Source of the DNA: Gamarada debralockiae
Lineage: Eukaryota; Ascomycota; Leotiomycetes; Helotiales; Hyphodiscaceae
Direction: 5' to 3'
NCBI GenBank assembly: GCA_002803225.1
Contig: NXFV01001715.1
Location: 1 to 22,203 of the forward strand
Length of the DNA stretch: 22,203 nucleotides
The notes under the pieces: model-generated
Told to the model about the DNA's origin: nothing
The model's database searches: none
What the model saw: the letters and a program-made list of their open reading frames with translations, nothing else
In this document: positions 10,398 to 20,184 of the stretch, piece by piece
Layout of the letters: each line of letters starts with the position of its first letter
Numbering within the stretch: the stretch's first letter is position 1
Program-made: the position numbers and the translations under genes

Positions 10398-10515
10398 AGA
10401 GAGCTCGTAAGTCAGATGTATCTAATATGTCCTTAACATATCAACTGCCTGGGATGGCATCGTAGCGAGCATGGATCAGAGGAGGTTGAAGTCGCCCTTG
10501 GAGGGGGTTTTTGCG

Positions 10516-10527
10516 CGAACGGCACCG
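10516..10527 (+). promoter_or_regulatory. 12-bp inverted repeat, left arm (possible CGG-type binding site)
   Basis: CGAACGGCACCG, the exact reverse complement of 10640-10651. It contains CGG-CA-CCG, an inverted CGG pair of the kind bound by Zn2Cys6 dimers. The factor and function are inference. Confidence 0.5.
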
Positions 10528-10639
10528 TCGATTTTGAAAGGTCGGGATGATTTAACTCCGATTGGACGGATTGGGCAGTACGAAAGATCCCTGCCCTTAT
10601 CCGGACCCGCCCAGCCTCGCCCTAAGCCTCCATAACCAT

Positions 10640-10651
10640 CGGTGCCGTTCG
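10640..10651 (-). promoter_or_regulatory. 12-bp inverted repeat, right arm
   Basis: CGGTGCCGTTCG, the perfect reverse complement of 10516-10527 across a 112-bp spacer, placed within the promoter shared by the OrsD-like and SDR genes. Confidence 0.5.
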
Positions 10652-11074
10652 ATCTAAAAAGCTGCATTTTTCTCCCACCTGGCAATTTCACTTCTTGAGA
10701 GGAGACAAGAGAGTGCCAAAAGGTAGCCTTGCGTCTGATCCATGGAAGAAAACCCAGAAGCTGTACCCACGAGGTAGCAATGCCTCCACTCCTAACGCTT
10801 TGTGCAACCCCACAAGCCGTTGGCGACGCCATCATAGCTTCTCTCATCATTTCTCTTATCTCCAGAGCAATATATTGCTGTCCGGATCCTTGACCTCTAG
10901 GGCCCAATCTCCAATCTGATTGACATGCCAAAGAGTCCGGAGATTCGCACATGCGAATTTAAGGAAGTTCTTAAGTAGTAGAGATCTCTTGGAATTATTC
11001 ATTCTTCATCCCCTCAGTTGCATTAAAAGATTCTTTTATCCTTCCTCTTGACACCAACACCGGGTCTCTCCATC

Positions 11075-12369
11075 ATGTCTTTTACTCGAACTATCCTCAT
11101 AACAGGAGGAACTTCAGGCCTGGGCTACCATTGTGCTCTCGAGATCGCCCGGCAACACCCCGAATACCTCGTTGTCGTCGCTTCTCGAACCAATCCTAAC
11201 TCTGCCGCCGAATCGATCAACAAGAGGCTCGGACAAAAGAATGCCTTATACCTCCCCCTCGACCTTTCGAACCTCGCAAATGTCCGCTCCTTTACCAAAA
11301 ACTGGGCGACCAAGAGCTTCGCCCTGATCCAAGTGCTTCTTCTGAATGCTGGAATGCAATATACAGAGAATGGCGTTCGCAAGACAGATGACGGGATAGA
11401 GACAACCTTCGGCATCAACCACGTCGGGTGAGTCATTCGGGGAGCAAGATAATTCCTTTTCTGGGCTGTTTCATGAGTTCGGGTCCATGAATCGTGTATC
11501 AGGAACACAATTGTTCAAACGAAGTAAGTGATTACTGACTCCTGGTTTCTACAGGCACGCTCTCCTATTCTACTTGCTCTTCCCTTACCTCGCAGATGAC
11601 GCGCGTATCGTCGTCACAACTAGCGGAACGCACGATCCAGCTCAGAAGACCGGTCTACCAGATGCGATATATAACAGTGCGGAAGAGCTCGCTCATCCAA
11701 CGCTCGAGACAGCGAAGTATGCAGGTCGACAGCGCTACGCGACTAGCAAATTAACTAATGTGATGTGGACGTACGCTCTCCACAGACGACTTCAGAACCT
11801 CCCGGGGAAGAAGTTGACAGTGGTGGCCTTCGATCCGGGCTTGATGTGAGTAATTTGTTTTTCGAGGAGTAAAGTATTTCCCATCTTGGAAATATCATGA
11901 GCGTCGTCCAACTAGAATGAGCGATTGATAAGCTCGCTCTTCCGGACTGTCTCATGCAGTGGCTCCTAGTTCATGTCTCGGGAGCAGACACTCTGAATGA
12001 TCCAAATTGAATCAACGGTTGCTGACTACCCCTTCCCCCCCCTCCAGGCCAGGTACAGGTCTAGCACGAGAAGCTGGGCCCTTTCTGAAGTGGGGGTGGA
12101 ACCACGTGCTGCCTCGAGTCCTTCCTCTGCTGCGTGTCGTTGCGGGTCCTAATATTCACACTGCGCAAAAGTCTGCCAATAATCTGGTCTGGCTCGCTTT
12201 GAGTCCTGATGTGGCTGGGATGAGTGGATTGTACTATGAAATGAGAAAGGAGCGTAAGTCGAGCGCGGATAGTTATGATGAAATCAAGCAGGAGGATCTT
12301 TGGGAGTGGACTGTGAAGAATACTTCGACAAGCGAGGAAGAGAGGAAGAAGTTTGATATTCTTCATTGA
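11075..12369 (+). CDS. Short-chain dehydrogenase/reductase (SDR), 321 aa, three exons
   Basis: Exons 11075-11427, 11555-11845, 12048-12369; introns of 127 and 202 bp with GTGAGT donors and CAG acceptors. Joins restore NHVG-HALLF and DPGLM-PGTGL, both typical of the family. Visible elements: cofactor loop TGGTSGLG at 10-17, D63 in the LDLS motif, NAG at 91-93, N115, catalytic S141, Y179 and K183 (YATSK), and DPGLMPGTGL at 211-220. It is the protochlorophyllide-reductase-like/retinol-dehydrogenase-like branch of the classical SDRs; NADP preference (ASRT after the second strand) is inference. The substrate cannot be read from sequence. No signal peptide. Start at ATG 11075 puts the Rossmann motif at residue 10, as usual; the frame reaches further up but without an ATG. 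Likely co-regulated with the divergent OrsD-like regulator. Confidence 0.92.
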
Positions 12370-12583
12370 CTATTTGGTAAAGCAGGATTGGCGGTATTGT
12401 AGTAATTTTTGATTTGACCCTTTTTCAGCTCTGGGTCAACTTTGCTTCGTCTGTCTGCAGAATTAAACCCTAGGGGCTAGGGCAGAGATATTATCCTCCT
12501 AAACAATTGAGGGCAACGACTTGTCACTCTTTTCCTCGTAAAATCTCGACAAAAACGGTGACAAACTTCCAAGAGCGATCTAT

Positions 12584-12614
12584 CACGTGTGTTTATCCAC
12601 GTGATATCCACGTG
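12584..12614. promoter_or_regulatory. Cluster of three CACGTG E-boxes
   Basis: CACGTG at 12584-12589, 12598-12603 and 12609-12614. The first two form an inverted pair (TCACGTG ... CACGTGA). CACGTG is the site of bHLH factors such as Cbf1/Pho4/SREBP types; which one acts here is unknown. The cluster lies about 215 bp after the SDR stop and 655 bp before the next start. Confidence 0.55.
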
Positions 12615-12749
12615 GTAATATTCTTGGTGCTGCCTGGGTGAGTTTTAACTGGTGGTAATTGGACATCTCCTCGATTCCGATCCTCGCTTGGTTGTAAATG
12701 AAAAGTTCTTTTCCAAGTCGTTGCCCCCAATTTCCATTTTCCGATACGC

Positions 12750-12757
12750 TGACGTCA
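12750..12757. promoter_or_regulatory. Perfect CRE palindrome (TGACGTCA)
   Basis: TGACGTCA is the full ATF/CREB site, bound in fungi by Atf1-type stress bZIP factors. It lies 513 bp above the five-exon gene. Role inferred from sequence only. Confidence 0.4.
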
Positions 12758-13269
12758 TAACGCCCCTCCTTGGCGAAGATCCAGGGGTTCATCCGTCCAC
12801 AGAGCTGGTTCTGAAACTTCTCAACTCTGAGACTCTGACGAGGATAACCTATCCAATCAAAGAATTACATTAAAGTAACTGAACGGTGGTGGAGTAAATG
12901 CGATTCCTGTCACCAAGAAATGGGAAGAGTACTACCTGTTTGCATGCTTCGGTCCACGCCTAACTGCTGAAATCATGCCACTGTCTCAACGTACGAATAA
13001 TCAGATTTAGACCTCTCAGGTGCAACTTTCAGGCAAGACCGTGGCTGATGATATGATCGCGCATGGATTGGGACCAAGACAATCATGCAACATGCCTTGC
13101 CCCTGTTTGCTCCCACACTCGTGACTGGCCACAACTTGGAACAGGTTCTCAGCTCCAACAATATAAGACTGGCCTCAACCCCATCTTCTCCATCTATATC
13201 AACATCGAGATTGAGCTTTTGATTTCTCAAGCCAACTGAAAGACCACATTGAACCACTGTCAACTCATC

Positions 13270-13978
13270 ATGGCTACCGCTGAGACCGTCGAGATGGGAC
13301 CGCCCCATACTCCAAAGTACGCCTCATATGATCTGTTTGTTTGGAAACATGCTACTAACACCACGAAGGGAGGAGTCAATCAAGGCATTCAACGAGATCG
13401 AAGTCGACCTGAAGAAGACGCTTCAACACCTCCGCCATGAGACGAACAGTAAGCTCAAGCCTGTCACCATCCCCTACCCTGCTGACATCTCAAAGAGCAC
13501 GAACCGGCCTACTTCGCAGCAGTGCGCAACCTTTCCGATCACCAACTCACCAACTTCTCTTGTTAGTCTCTCATAAAATTTGTTTCCTAACTCAGGAGTA
13601 TGAATTTGGAAATCGCTGACACAAGGAGCAGCTGATGACCTGAAGGAAGTCAGGATCGCCACTTCTGCGTACGGCAAGCACCTCTTCGGCAAGGTGCTCA
13701 TTCCGGACTCTGACCCTTCTCATATGTATCCTGAGAAGTACATTCTCCAATTTTAACTTCCTTCCTTCTTTTTGATTGTGGGTTTGGATTGGAGTTGAGG
13801 TGCTAATTGTTGCAGAGGATCCGATGCATACTTCATGTTCAGAGCTTTCATCCCCGGAGGAGCTGAGACTGCGAGGTTACATTGCATCCACATGGCTGAG
13901 ACCGAGGATGCGGATGGGGAGAAGAAGTTCCAGGCTATTTTCTTTCAGAATGATCCTCTTGAATGGTTCGAGGTTTGA
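13270..13978 (+). CDS. Hypothetical protein, 153 aa, five exons
   Basis: Exons 13270-13316, 13369-13448, 13496-13561, 13632-13737, 13816-13978; introns of 52, 47, 70 and 78 bp, each with a GT donor, AG acceptor and a CTAAC/CTGAC/CTAAT-like branch. All phases join and give 154 codons including the stop. The product is mildly acidic and soluble, with no signal peptide or membrane segment. Residues about 16-45 are a charged helix (EESIKAFNEIEVDLKKTLQ), the middle holds AYFAAVRNLSDHQL, and the C-terminal half looks beta-rich: SDAYFMFRAFIPGG, ARLHCIHM, FQAIFFQNDPLEWFEV. I do not recognise the family and name no function. Four introns, a clean stop and protein-like composition argue that it is real. 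Upstream E-boxes and a CRE hint at stress or nutrient control. Confidence 0.75.
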
Positions 13979-14241
13979 TGGGCGCGGGGTAAGGCTTTCT
14001 TCGGGGATATAAGGTCTAGTTTGGATTTGTATAGGGTTATCTTCAGTCATCTTCGGAAATTTGAAACATCTTACAGCAAGCCGAGGATTATGGGAATTGG
14101 CATCAATAAGTTACCATGAAATGGGTCACTACTGAACAGCTCGACGACAGGGTATTCCATACTGAGTTGATTGGCCACATGACCCAAAAAATAACACCAC
14201 CAGAAGCCACGACCCAATACTTTTTCTCTATTTTCCTCCAC

Positions 14242-17200
14242 TTAGAAATCCTCATCGTCATCATTATCCAACATCTCTGCATAATCCTCTACAGACGCGA
14301 AGGTAGGAAGACTCTTAAGCTTCCTTCTCTTCTGTCTGCTAGTCTCCTCATCCTTGGCTTCTGGTTGCGCTGTCTCCAATTCCTTCTCAAACAATTTATC
14401 AAGCTCGGATCCGACGTCGTCTTCGCTACCAACGCCCTCGTCCTCGCTAAATCCGCTCAAGACTACCCCTCCATCGGAATCGGAACCTGCGGCTTCATCC
14501 TCATCTTCTTCAGCGTCAAACCCAGCATCGGAAGCAGCATCAGAAGCATCAGAATCCTCAAGATCCAACATCTCCAAATCCGAATAATCATCATTAGGAC
14601 CCTCAACCTCTGGTCTAGAATCCACAAGGGCCTGCCAGATCTCATCCTCATTCTCGTCTTCCTCATCGTCCGAGTCTTCTGCGGTCTTCGCAGCTTTCTC
14701 TTTCTTTTGGTTGAAAGCTTGTTTTTCTTTGCCGATTTGATTGAAGTATTTGTGAAAGAAGACCTCATCCACAGCTACGTCCTCGGCCTTCTTGCGCCAG
14801 AATGCTTCGGAATTGACAGGTTGTTGGCCGCCTTGTGTGGATCGGCTGGAGAGAAGTATGCCTTTGCTGTCCCCGCCAGAGAGAGGTTGCATGATGGAAC
14901 TTCCCTTGGGTCCACCAGCTGAGGCTTTTGCGTTGCGGTATACGAAGCGGTCTAGGAAATGGGTAAGGGTGTGAGAGGTTAGGTCGGGTTTTGGAGGCAT
15001 TTTTTCGTCATTTAGGAGACGGGAGGCGAACATGGATACTGAGGGATGAAAATGGACGAGAAAGGGGATCTGCAAAAGACGTTAGCCGGCGCTTCCTTCG
15101 AGACCTTCGGCTTTGTGAACTTACGGATTCCCATAAACAAGTCTTATCAGCATTGCTATGTTCAGGATCTCGCTTTCTGCCATCATACAAGTCAGAGAGA
15201 GGCTTGGATTTTGTGGTGTTGTTGCCGTGGGGTTGGGTAGTTGGATCTCCATCTTCTGGCACATCCCGGAAGACCTCTTCATCATCTTCGTCATTCTCTT
15301 CAGGATCATTGAACAATGCCTTCAATCCTGGGAATGTGCCTTCGAGCTCTCTCACGAGATAGATCACTCCGCAGATAAAGGGCGGCTCATGTAGTGTGAC
15401 GATCTGTAACAAGCGTTTCACAAACGCTTTCACACGCTTGATGTTGACGTCTGATCGTAGCGCTCTGAATAGAAGATTCAGGTAAAGGGTATGCTTCGAC
15501 GATCTCACCAGACGCGGGTCGAGAAGGGACTCGTATAAGGTTCTATAAAACCGGTCAACTTCGAGATGCTTTGTTGTTGCCAGTTGCTCTATCAGCATCA
15601 GTGCTTGAATGCTGGTGTTGAAGTTTGAAGAATGAGTGATCCTGAACAGAGTATCCATGTGCCTCTCGAGACTGTTTTCATTTTATTAGTTCGGTTCAAC
15701 AAAAGTTCGCTGGACGTGACTTACCTTTGGTCGTCATTCTTCGAAAAGGGAAATGCTCGATTGACACCAGTCAAAACAGCTGAAATCATCTTCTCTGTAG
15801 TCTCCTCGCTAGCTAGTTTTGCTTCTTCCTCTTTAGTCGCCTTAGCTTTGGCCTTCTTCCCCATCGGAGCCCCTCCGCCTTGTATTTGACCTTTTCGGTT
15901 GACTACTGGTCCATTCAAAACTTTCTGAGTGTCTGGCTTCTTCAAAAGCGATACAAATAGATCGAAATAAATGTCCAAAAGTTTCTTCGCTACATCTTCC
16001 TCTCTACCGCTCAGAATGGTCTGATTCAAAGTATTTATGGCATAATACTTCGCATGCGAACTTTGACCTGGGCGTAGAAGGAGCTCACTCTCAATCGAGC
16101 GGATGACGATAGGCTTCATCAACGGATGTGAGGTCTGCAACTGTAGAAGTAGGTAGGAAGTGCGGGACGAAATCTTCTTATCTGGATCTCCCAATTTGTT
16201 GACCAAGAGACGAAGCAAATTGGACTCCTGTTCCGGCTTCTCCTTCAAGAGTTCGTAGACGTACGTGACGGCACTCGATCGAGCGTACACAACTTCGTCA
16301 TTGCACCAGCCCTCAAGGACCTTCAGCATGTCGAAATATGACTCCTTCAGCCAGTCTTCGTAAGCCCATGATACGAGGTGAGCTTTGGTGATATGTCCAG
16401 GTAGCTTCTGTCCCGATTTCCAATTCGAGATTGGGTGTTCTTCTAGAGTTCCTAGCAGTCCAGGCTGCGCTGCAAATGTTCGTAGACGTCGATCGGCGGG
16501 TAACACAACACCGACACCAAGCAGATCTTTCAATGCGCCCAAAGCAGTCACAGCTTGGCCTCTACTCCTCTTCTTAGCCAACGTCAAGAGACCCTCGAAG
16601 GATTTCGTGGTATGCAGAGGCGATTCTTGAATGGCCAAGGTAAGGGCTGAAACTTTATCGGAGAGAGTACCGGAAGACATGATGGTGGAAAGAAATCGGT
16701 GTGAGGAAGAAGAAGAAAGGTGCTTGGAATTATAGAGATTACTGTCCTCGTTAAGAAGGGATATAGCATAGTCTCTCAGGTTTGAAATAACTTCACGGAA
16801 AGGTCCAGATTCGTTCAATACTGGTTTCGGAAGGTCTGGGAGGGTTGTTGCGTGCCAATCGGGACGGGCTTCAAAAATCTAATGGGAGTCAGTCAGACCA
16901 GTTGCTCATCGTGGAGGAGTACTGACTAGACGGTTTGGACCTTTTGATGAGGCATCCGAGTTTTTGGCCTCTGGCAGAGCGGGCGCTGGTTTCTTGGGTG
17001 CTTCTTCAACCTCCTCTGTCCCATCAGATTCGTCAGAGTCTAAGTCTGAATTTTCTTCCCACTCTTCGCCGTCTTCCTCCTGTTGTGTTTCGGGTTCGCT
17101 TGCGTCTCCGACAGCTACTCCCTCTATACCAAGGCCAGCGACAAATTTCGCAAGATCTTTCTTGAAAGATTTGTCTTGAGCTGGTGCATTGTTCCCTTCT

Positions 17201-17649
17201 ACATTTTCATCATCGGATGCAGCTCCTGCCACCAGGTCCAGGTCCTCCTCCGTCCCTCCCAACGCCAGTATTTCTTTCAAGAGAACATCTCTATCGTCCT
17301 TTGCACCTCCGTTCTTATTTTTTGTCTCGCGGCCACCGCTCTCCGTCTTTCCTTTCCCAGCTGTCTTGACGTTGCCTTGGGCGTCTCGTTTTGTCCCTCT
17401 ATTGTTCTCTGGTTTTGTCGCCTTCGTTTTGGAATCGGAATGGAGCCGCTCATTGCTTAGCTTCCCTTTCTTGCGATTTCCACTGCCAATATCTGCCAAT
17501 TGTTGAGGAGCCTTGCTCTTCCCAAAACCTTTCTCGATTCTTTCCGTCAATGCAGACAGGGCCTTCTCATCGAATGAGGGAAGCACACCAGCGTCCGCCT
17601 TCGTCGCTGGTCGCGGTCCCTTCGCAGGTGGTTTCCTATGCTTTCCCAT
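14242..17649 (-). CDS. MAK21: MAK21/NOC1-type 60S ribosome biogenesis factor, about 1083 aa, four exons
   Basis: Exons 16927-17649, 15725-16878, 15125-15671, 14242-15069; introns of 48, 53 and 55 bp. All joins are in frame: GPNRL-IFEARPDW, DDQ-SLERHMDTLFR and CLWES-IPFLVHFHPSV. The ATG at 17649 starts MGKHRKPPAKG; the frame is open further up but has no ATG there, so this start is firm. Residues 1-241 are Lys-rich then acidic. The HEAT-like core and CBF/Mak21 domain span about 250-830, with YLNLLFRALRSDVNIKRVKAF and LHEPPFICGVIYLV. The C-terminal tail is strongly Asp/Glu-rich (DSDDEEDENEDE and similar), as in homologues. Yeast Mak21/Noc1 pairs with Noc2 in early nucleolar pre-60S assembly, and its length (about 1025) is close. 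Divergent from the mitochondrial ProRS gene. Confidence 0.95.
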
Positions 17650-17942
17650 ATTGGCGGAATCTGTAAGTGGCACGTCGAATGACACAGCGTGCCTAACAAA
17701 TAATTGACAGAGGATCCAGGAAGTTGAAAATAAATTTTCAGAGTACGATAAGGAAGTCTTATCGTACCTTTTGGGTTTAGCGGCATATTGGCGATCCCCT
17801 TTTGATTTCTTTCCACGAATTCTATCGTCTACCAACAAACATCATTTACTATGCTGAGTTCTTAAAGAGGATGACGCTGAAGCTACAAGCTTGAAGGTTT
17901 TGCGTTGGCACTTGTGTATTCAAAACCTACTGTTCTTTCGAA
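17650..17942. promoter_or_regulatory. Compact shared promoter of MAK21 and mitochondrial ProRS
   Basis: Only 293 bp separate the two divergent ATGs. It contains a perfect GATA hairpin (next entry). The pairing of a ribosome-assembly gene and an organellar tRNA synthetase would allow joint growth control, which is inference. Confidence 0.6.
17743..17767. promoter_or_regulatory. Perfect 10-bp inverted repeat with two GATA boxes
   Basis: GTACGATAAG, 5-base loop GAAGT, then CTTATCGTAC. Each arm contains GATAAG, the HGATAR core of fungal GATA factors, in opposite orientation. It lies about 95 bp above the MAK21 ATG and about 175 bp above that of the ProRS gene, so it may also be transcribed as a stem-loop in the MAK21 5' UTR. 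Confidence 0.55.
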
Positions 17943-20184
17943 ATGAAAGGCCGAATACATCGGTCCCTTCTCATCCCCACACAAGCCAAGGGAACCCGTG
18001 CAGCAACGTTGCTGCTATCAGACCTCCCGTCATGGCAATTGAGACGCCAAGACCTTTCTTATCTTCGATTCTTTTCAGAAGCACGAAATGTTACAGTAGG
18101 TACATGGAGCCCTTGCAAGCTCGAAGAGTCCGTCATGTGGACTCACTCCTGGGACGACATGCTGATGTGTCAACCTCTGTAGGGTGACAAACGGTCCCGT
18201 TTATCGCGACTATGGGTACCCACTGGAGGAATAACACCGCCGTCTGAAGAAGGTTGGTGCAGTTTATGGCTGATGGTTATATCTATTCTACGCTAATGTC
18301 TTGCTAGACTCGCACTCCAAGCTTATCCGCGCTGGGTTCCTTCGCCAGGTTCGTTTCTCACCCTTCAGTGGAAGATGAGCTAGCTGAAAATTGTCTTCTT
18401 AGGCTCACTCTGGAATTTTCCATATGCTACCACTTGGCCGCCGTGTACATGATAAACTAGAAGCTCTTATAGACAAGTATATGTCACATCTATGTGAGTT
18501 CAGTCCAAATCTTCGGACTGTCCTCAAAACTAACTCGCCCAGCGGCTTCCAAGCTTGCCCTGTCATCGATCTCATCTCAGGAGCTTTGGACCCGGAGTCG
18601 TCGGCTGGAGAACAGTTCTGAGGTACGATTGCTACAATTAATCACGAACTATGGTAGTCTGATCGCATGCTAGCTCTTTCGATTCAAAGATAGAAAAGAT
18701 GTTGGGTATCTTTTAGCACCTACTCATGAAGAGGAGATCACTTCTTTGGTTGGTAGCACAGTGAAGTCATACAAAGAACTTCCAGTCCGTTTATACCAGA
18801 TTTGTGAGTTTCGCAGAATTCTTTTTCTGAAGGTTTACTCAACACCTGCTTTCTAGCCCGCAAGTATCGTGACGAGTTGAGACCAAGGCATGGCCTCCTG
18901 CGATCCAGAGAATTCGTCATGAAAGATCTATACACCTTTGATTACAACACCTCTCGAGCTCTGGCAACCTATAACGAGGTACGAATAGTCTATGCCGCAC
19001 TATTTGATGAATTGAAACTGCCATACTTGATGGCACAAGCCGATTCTGGGGATATGGGAGGAAATCTGAGCCATGAGTTTCATTTTCCTACGACACAAGG
19101 AGAGGATTATATCATCAGCTGCATGAATGAATGCGGTTATGTGACCAACGAAGAGCTTGCGGAGAGCCCAATTGATGATGTACTAGGATCTGGCAATGGC
19201 CTCGAAGTCTGGCGGGGAATATCGCGAGACCGGCTGACGCTGATCAATGTTTGGTACCCATCTTCAACTCCAGGAAGGGAGTCTCAAGCTTTGCCGGAGG
19301 TCAACATGCATGCTGTCAAGGCCATCATCCCTGAACTTGACGCCTCGGTTGAGAATCCTTCGTCACTTTGGGTAGATTCTCCCTACTCACGACGGGTGGT
19401 GAATCTTGTCGACGGTCGTCTACCTGAATCAGTCTGTATGAAGATAGAATCTAATGGTTCTGAAATACCGTACTGGCCGGATGCAGAACAATCAACAAAT
19501 ATCACAATGGAGACCATCTCCCAAAGCTTGTCGACCAAACAGCCTCTGAATTTGCTGCGGATCCGAGACGGAGATCCCTGCCCTGAATGTGGCACTGGTC
19601 CTTTGACCGTCCAGAAAGCTATTGAACTCGGTCACACTTTTCATCTAGGCACACGGTACAGTGATCCGCTGAAGGCTACGGTCGCTGTGCCAGGGGAATT
19701 ACTAGAAGAGGGGAGTTCAACCCCTGAAAATATTGCCCCACCCTTCTCCACCTCAAGTCAAGAAGTCCCGATGCAGATGGGATGCCATGGCATCGGAGTT
19801 TCTCGAATCATTGGCGCGGTCGCAGATACTCTTGCAGATGACAAAGGACTGAACTGGCCGCGTGCCATAGCACCGTATGAGATTGTCGTTGTCCCTGGCA
19901 ACGGCAAGGATCTTAAGGAAGCTGCCGTGAAGGTCTACGATATGTTATCTCCTCCATATGGGTCTCAACCTCAGCGAGACGCTATCCTGGATGATCGAGC
20001 CGAGTCATTGCCCTGGAAAATGCGCGATGCGGACTTAGTTGGCTACCCGGTTATCGTTGTGGTAGGGAGGAAGTGGAAGGAGGGAAAAGTGTGCGAGGTT
20101 CAGTGCCGGAGGTTGAACATCCGGGAAGAGATCCCTTCACAGCTGGTCCCGGATTACATTGACCAATTGCTAGATCAATTGTAG
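17943..20184 (+). CDS. AIM10: Mitochondrial prolyl-tRNA synthetase (bacterial-type class II), 630 aa, seven exons
   Basis: Exons 17943-18095, 18183-18252, 18308-18348, 18403-18493, 18543-18622, 18674-18803, 18857-20184; introns of 87, 55, 54, 49, 51 and 53 bp. Every junction is in phase and rebuilds conserved text: [67 protein letters not shown], and motif 2 [19 protein letters not shown]. Motif 3 is [14 protein letters not shown]. The first about 50 residues are rich in Arg/Ser/Leu and poor in acids, fitting a mitochondrial presequence. A bacterial-like ProRS with an N-terminal extension is the organellar enzyme; it charges mitochondrial tRNA-Pro. The C-terminal anticodon-binding part ([12 protein letters not shown] to the stop) is complete. 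The symbol follows yeast AIM10 by family only. The first exon and start are less certain than the rest. Confidence 0.93.

Larger units (their letters stand above)
10347..11074. promoter_or_regulatory. Shared divergent promoter region between the OrsD-like gene and the SDR gene
   Basis: 728 bp separate two divergent start codons. It holds a perfect 12-bp inverted repeat (listed separately) and a related third copy. A minus-strand frame 10476-10952 and short plus-strand frames exist but have no domain character. Near the SDR side, a pyrimidine-rich stretch (11005-11075) leads to the ATG, as is usual for fungal 5' UTRs. Confidence 0.55.
12370..13269. other. Intergenic: 3' flank of the SDR gene and upstream region of the five-exon gene
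   Basis: 900 bp without a supported gene. It contains three CACGTG E-boxes at 12584-12614 and a perfect TGACGTCA at 12750-12757 (both listed). The immediate upstream part (13170-13269) has CTATATCA near 13194 and a CAACTCATC context before the ATG. The minus-strand frame 12973-13308 and others have no domain character. Confidence 0.5.

Noticed and set aside
10476..10952. 158-codon minus-strand frame in the OrsD/SDR promoter
   Set aside because: Gly/Arg/Ser-rich, no motif, and it covers the promoter repeats. A real gene here is possible but not supported.
14116..14922. 268-codon plus-strand open frame
   Set aside because: It is exactly antisense to the acidic C-terminal exon of MAK21. Asp/Glu codon runs read as Ile/Leu/Phe-rich text on the other strand, which explains its length.
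17650..17838. In-frame N-terminal extension of MAK21
   Set aside because: The frame is open but starts only at TTG and includes the palindromic leader; the ATG at 17649 gives the expected MGKHRK start.
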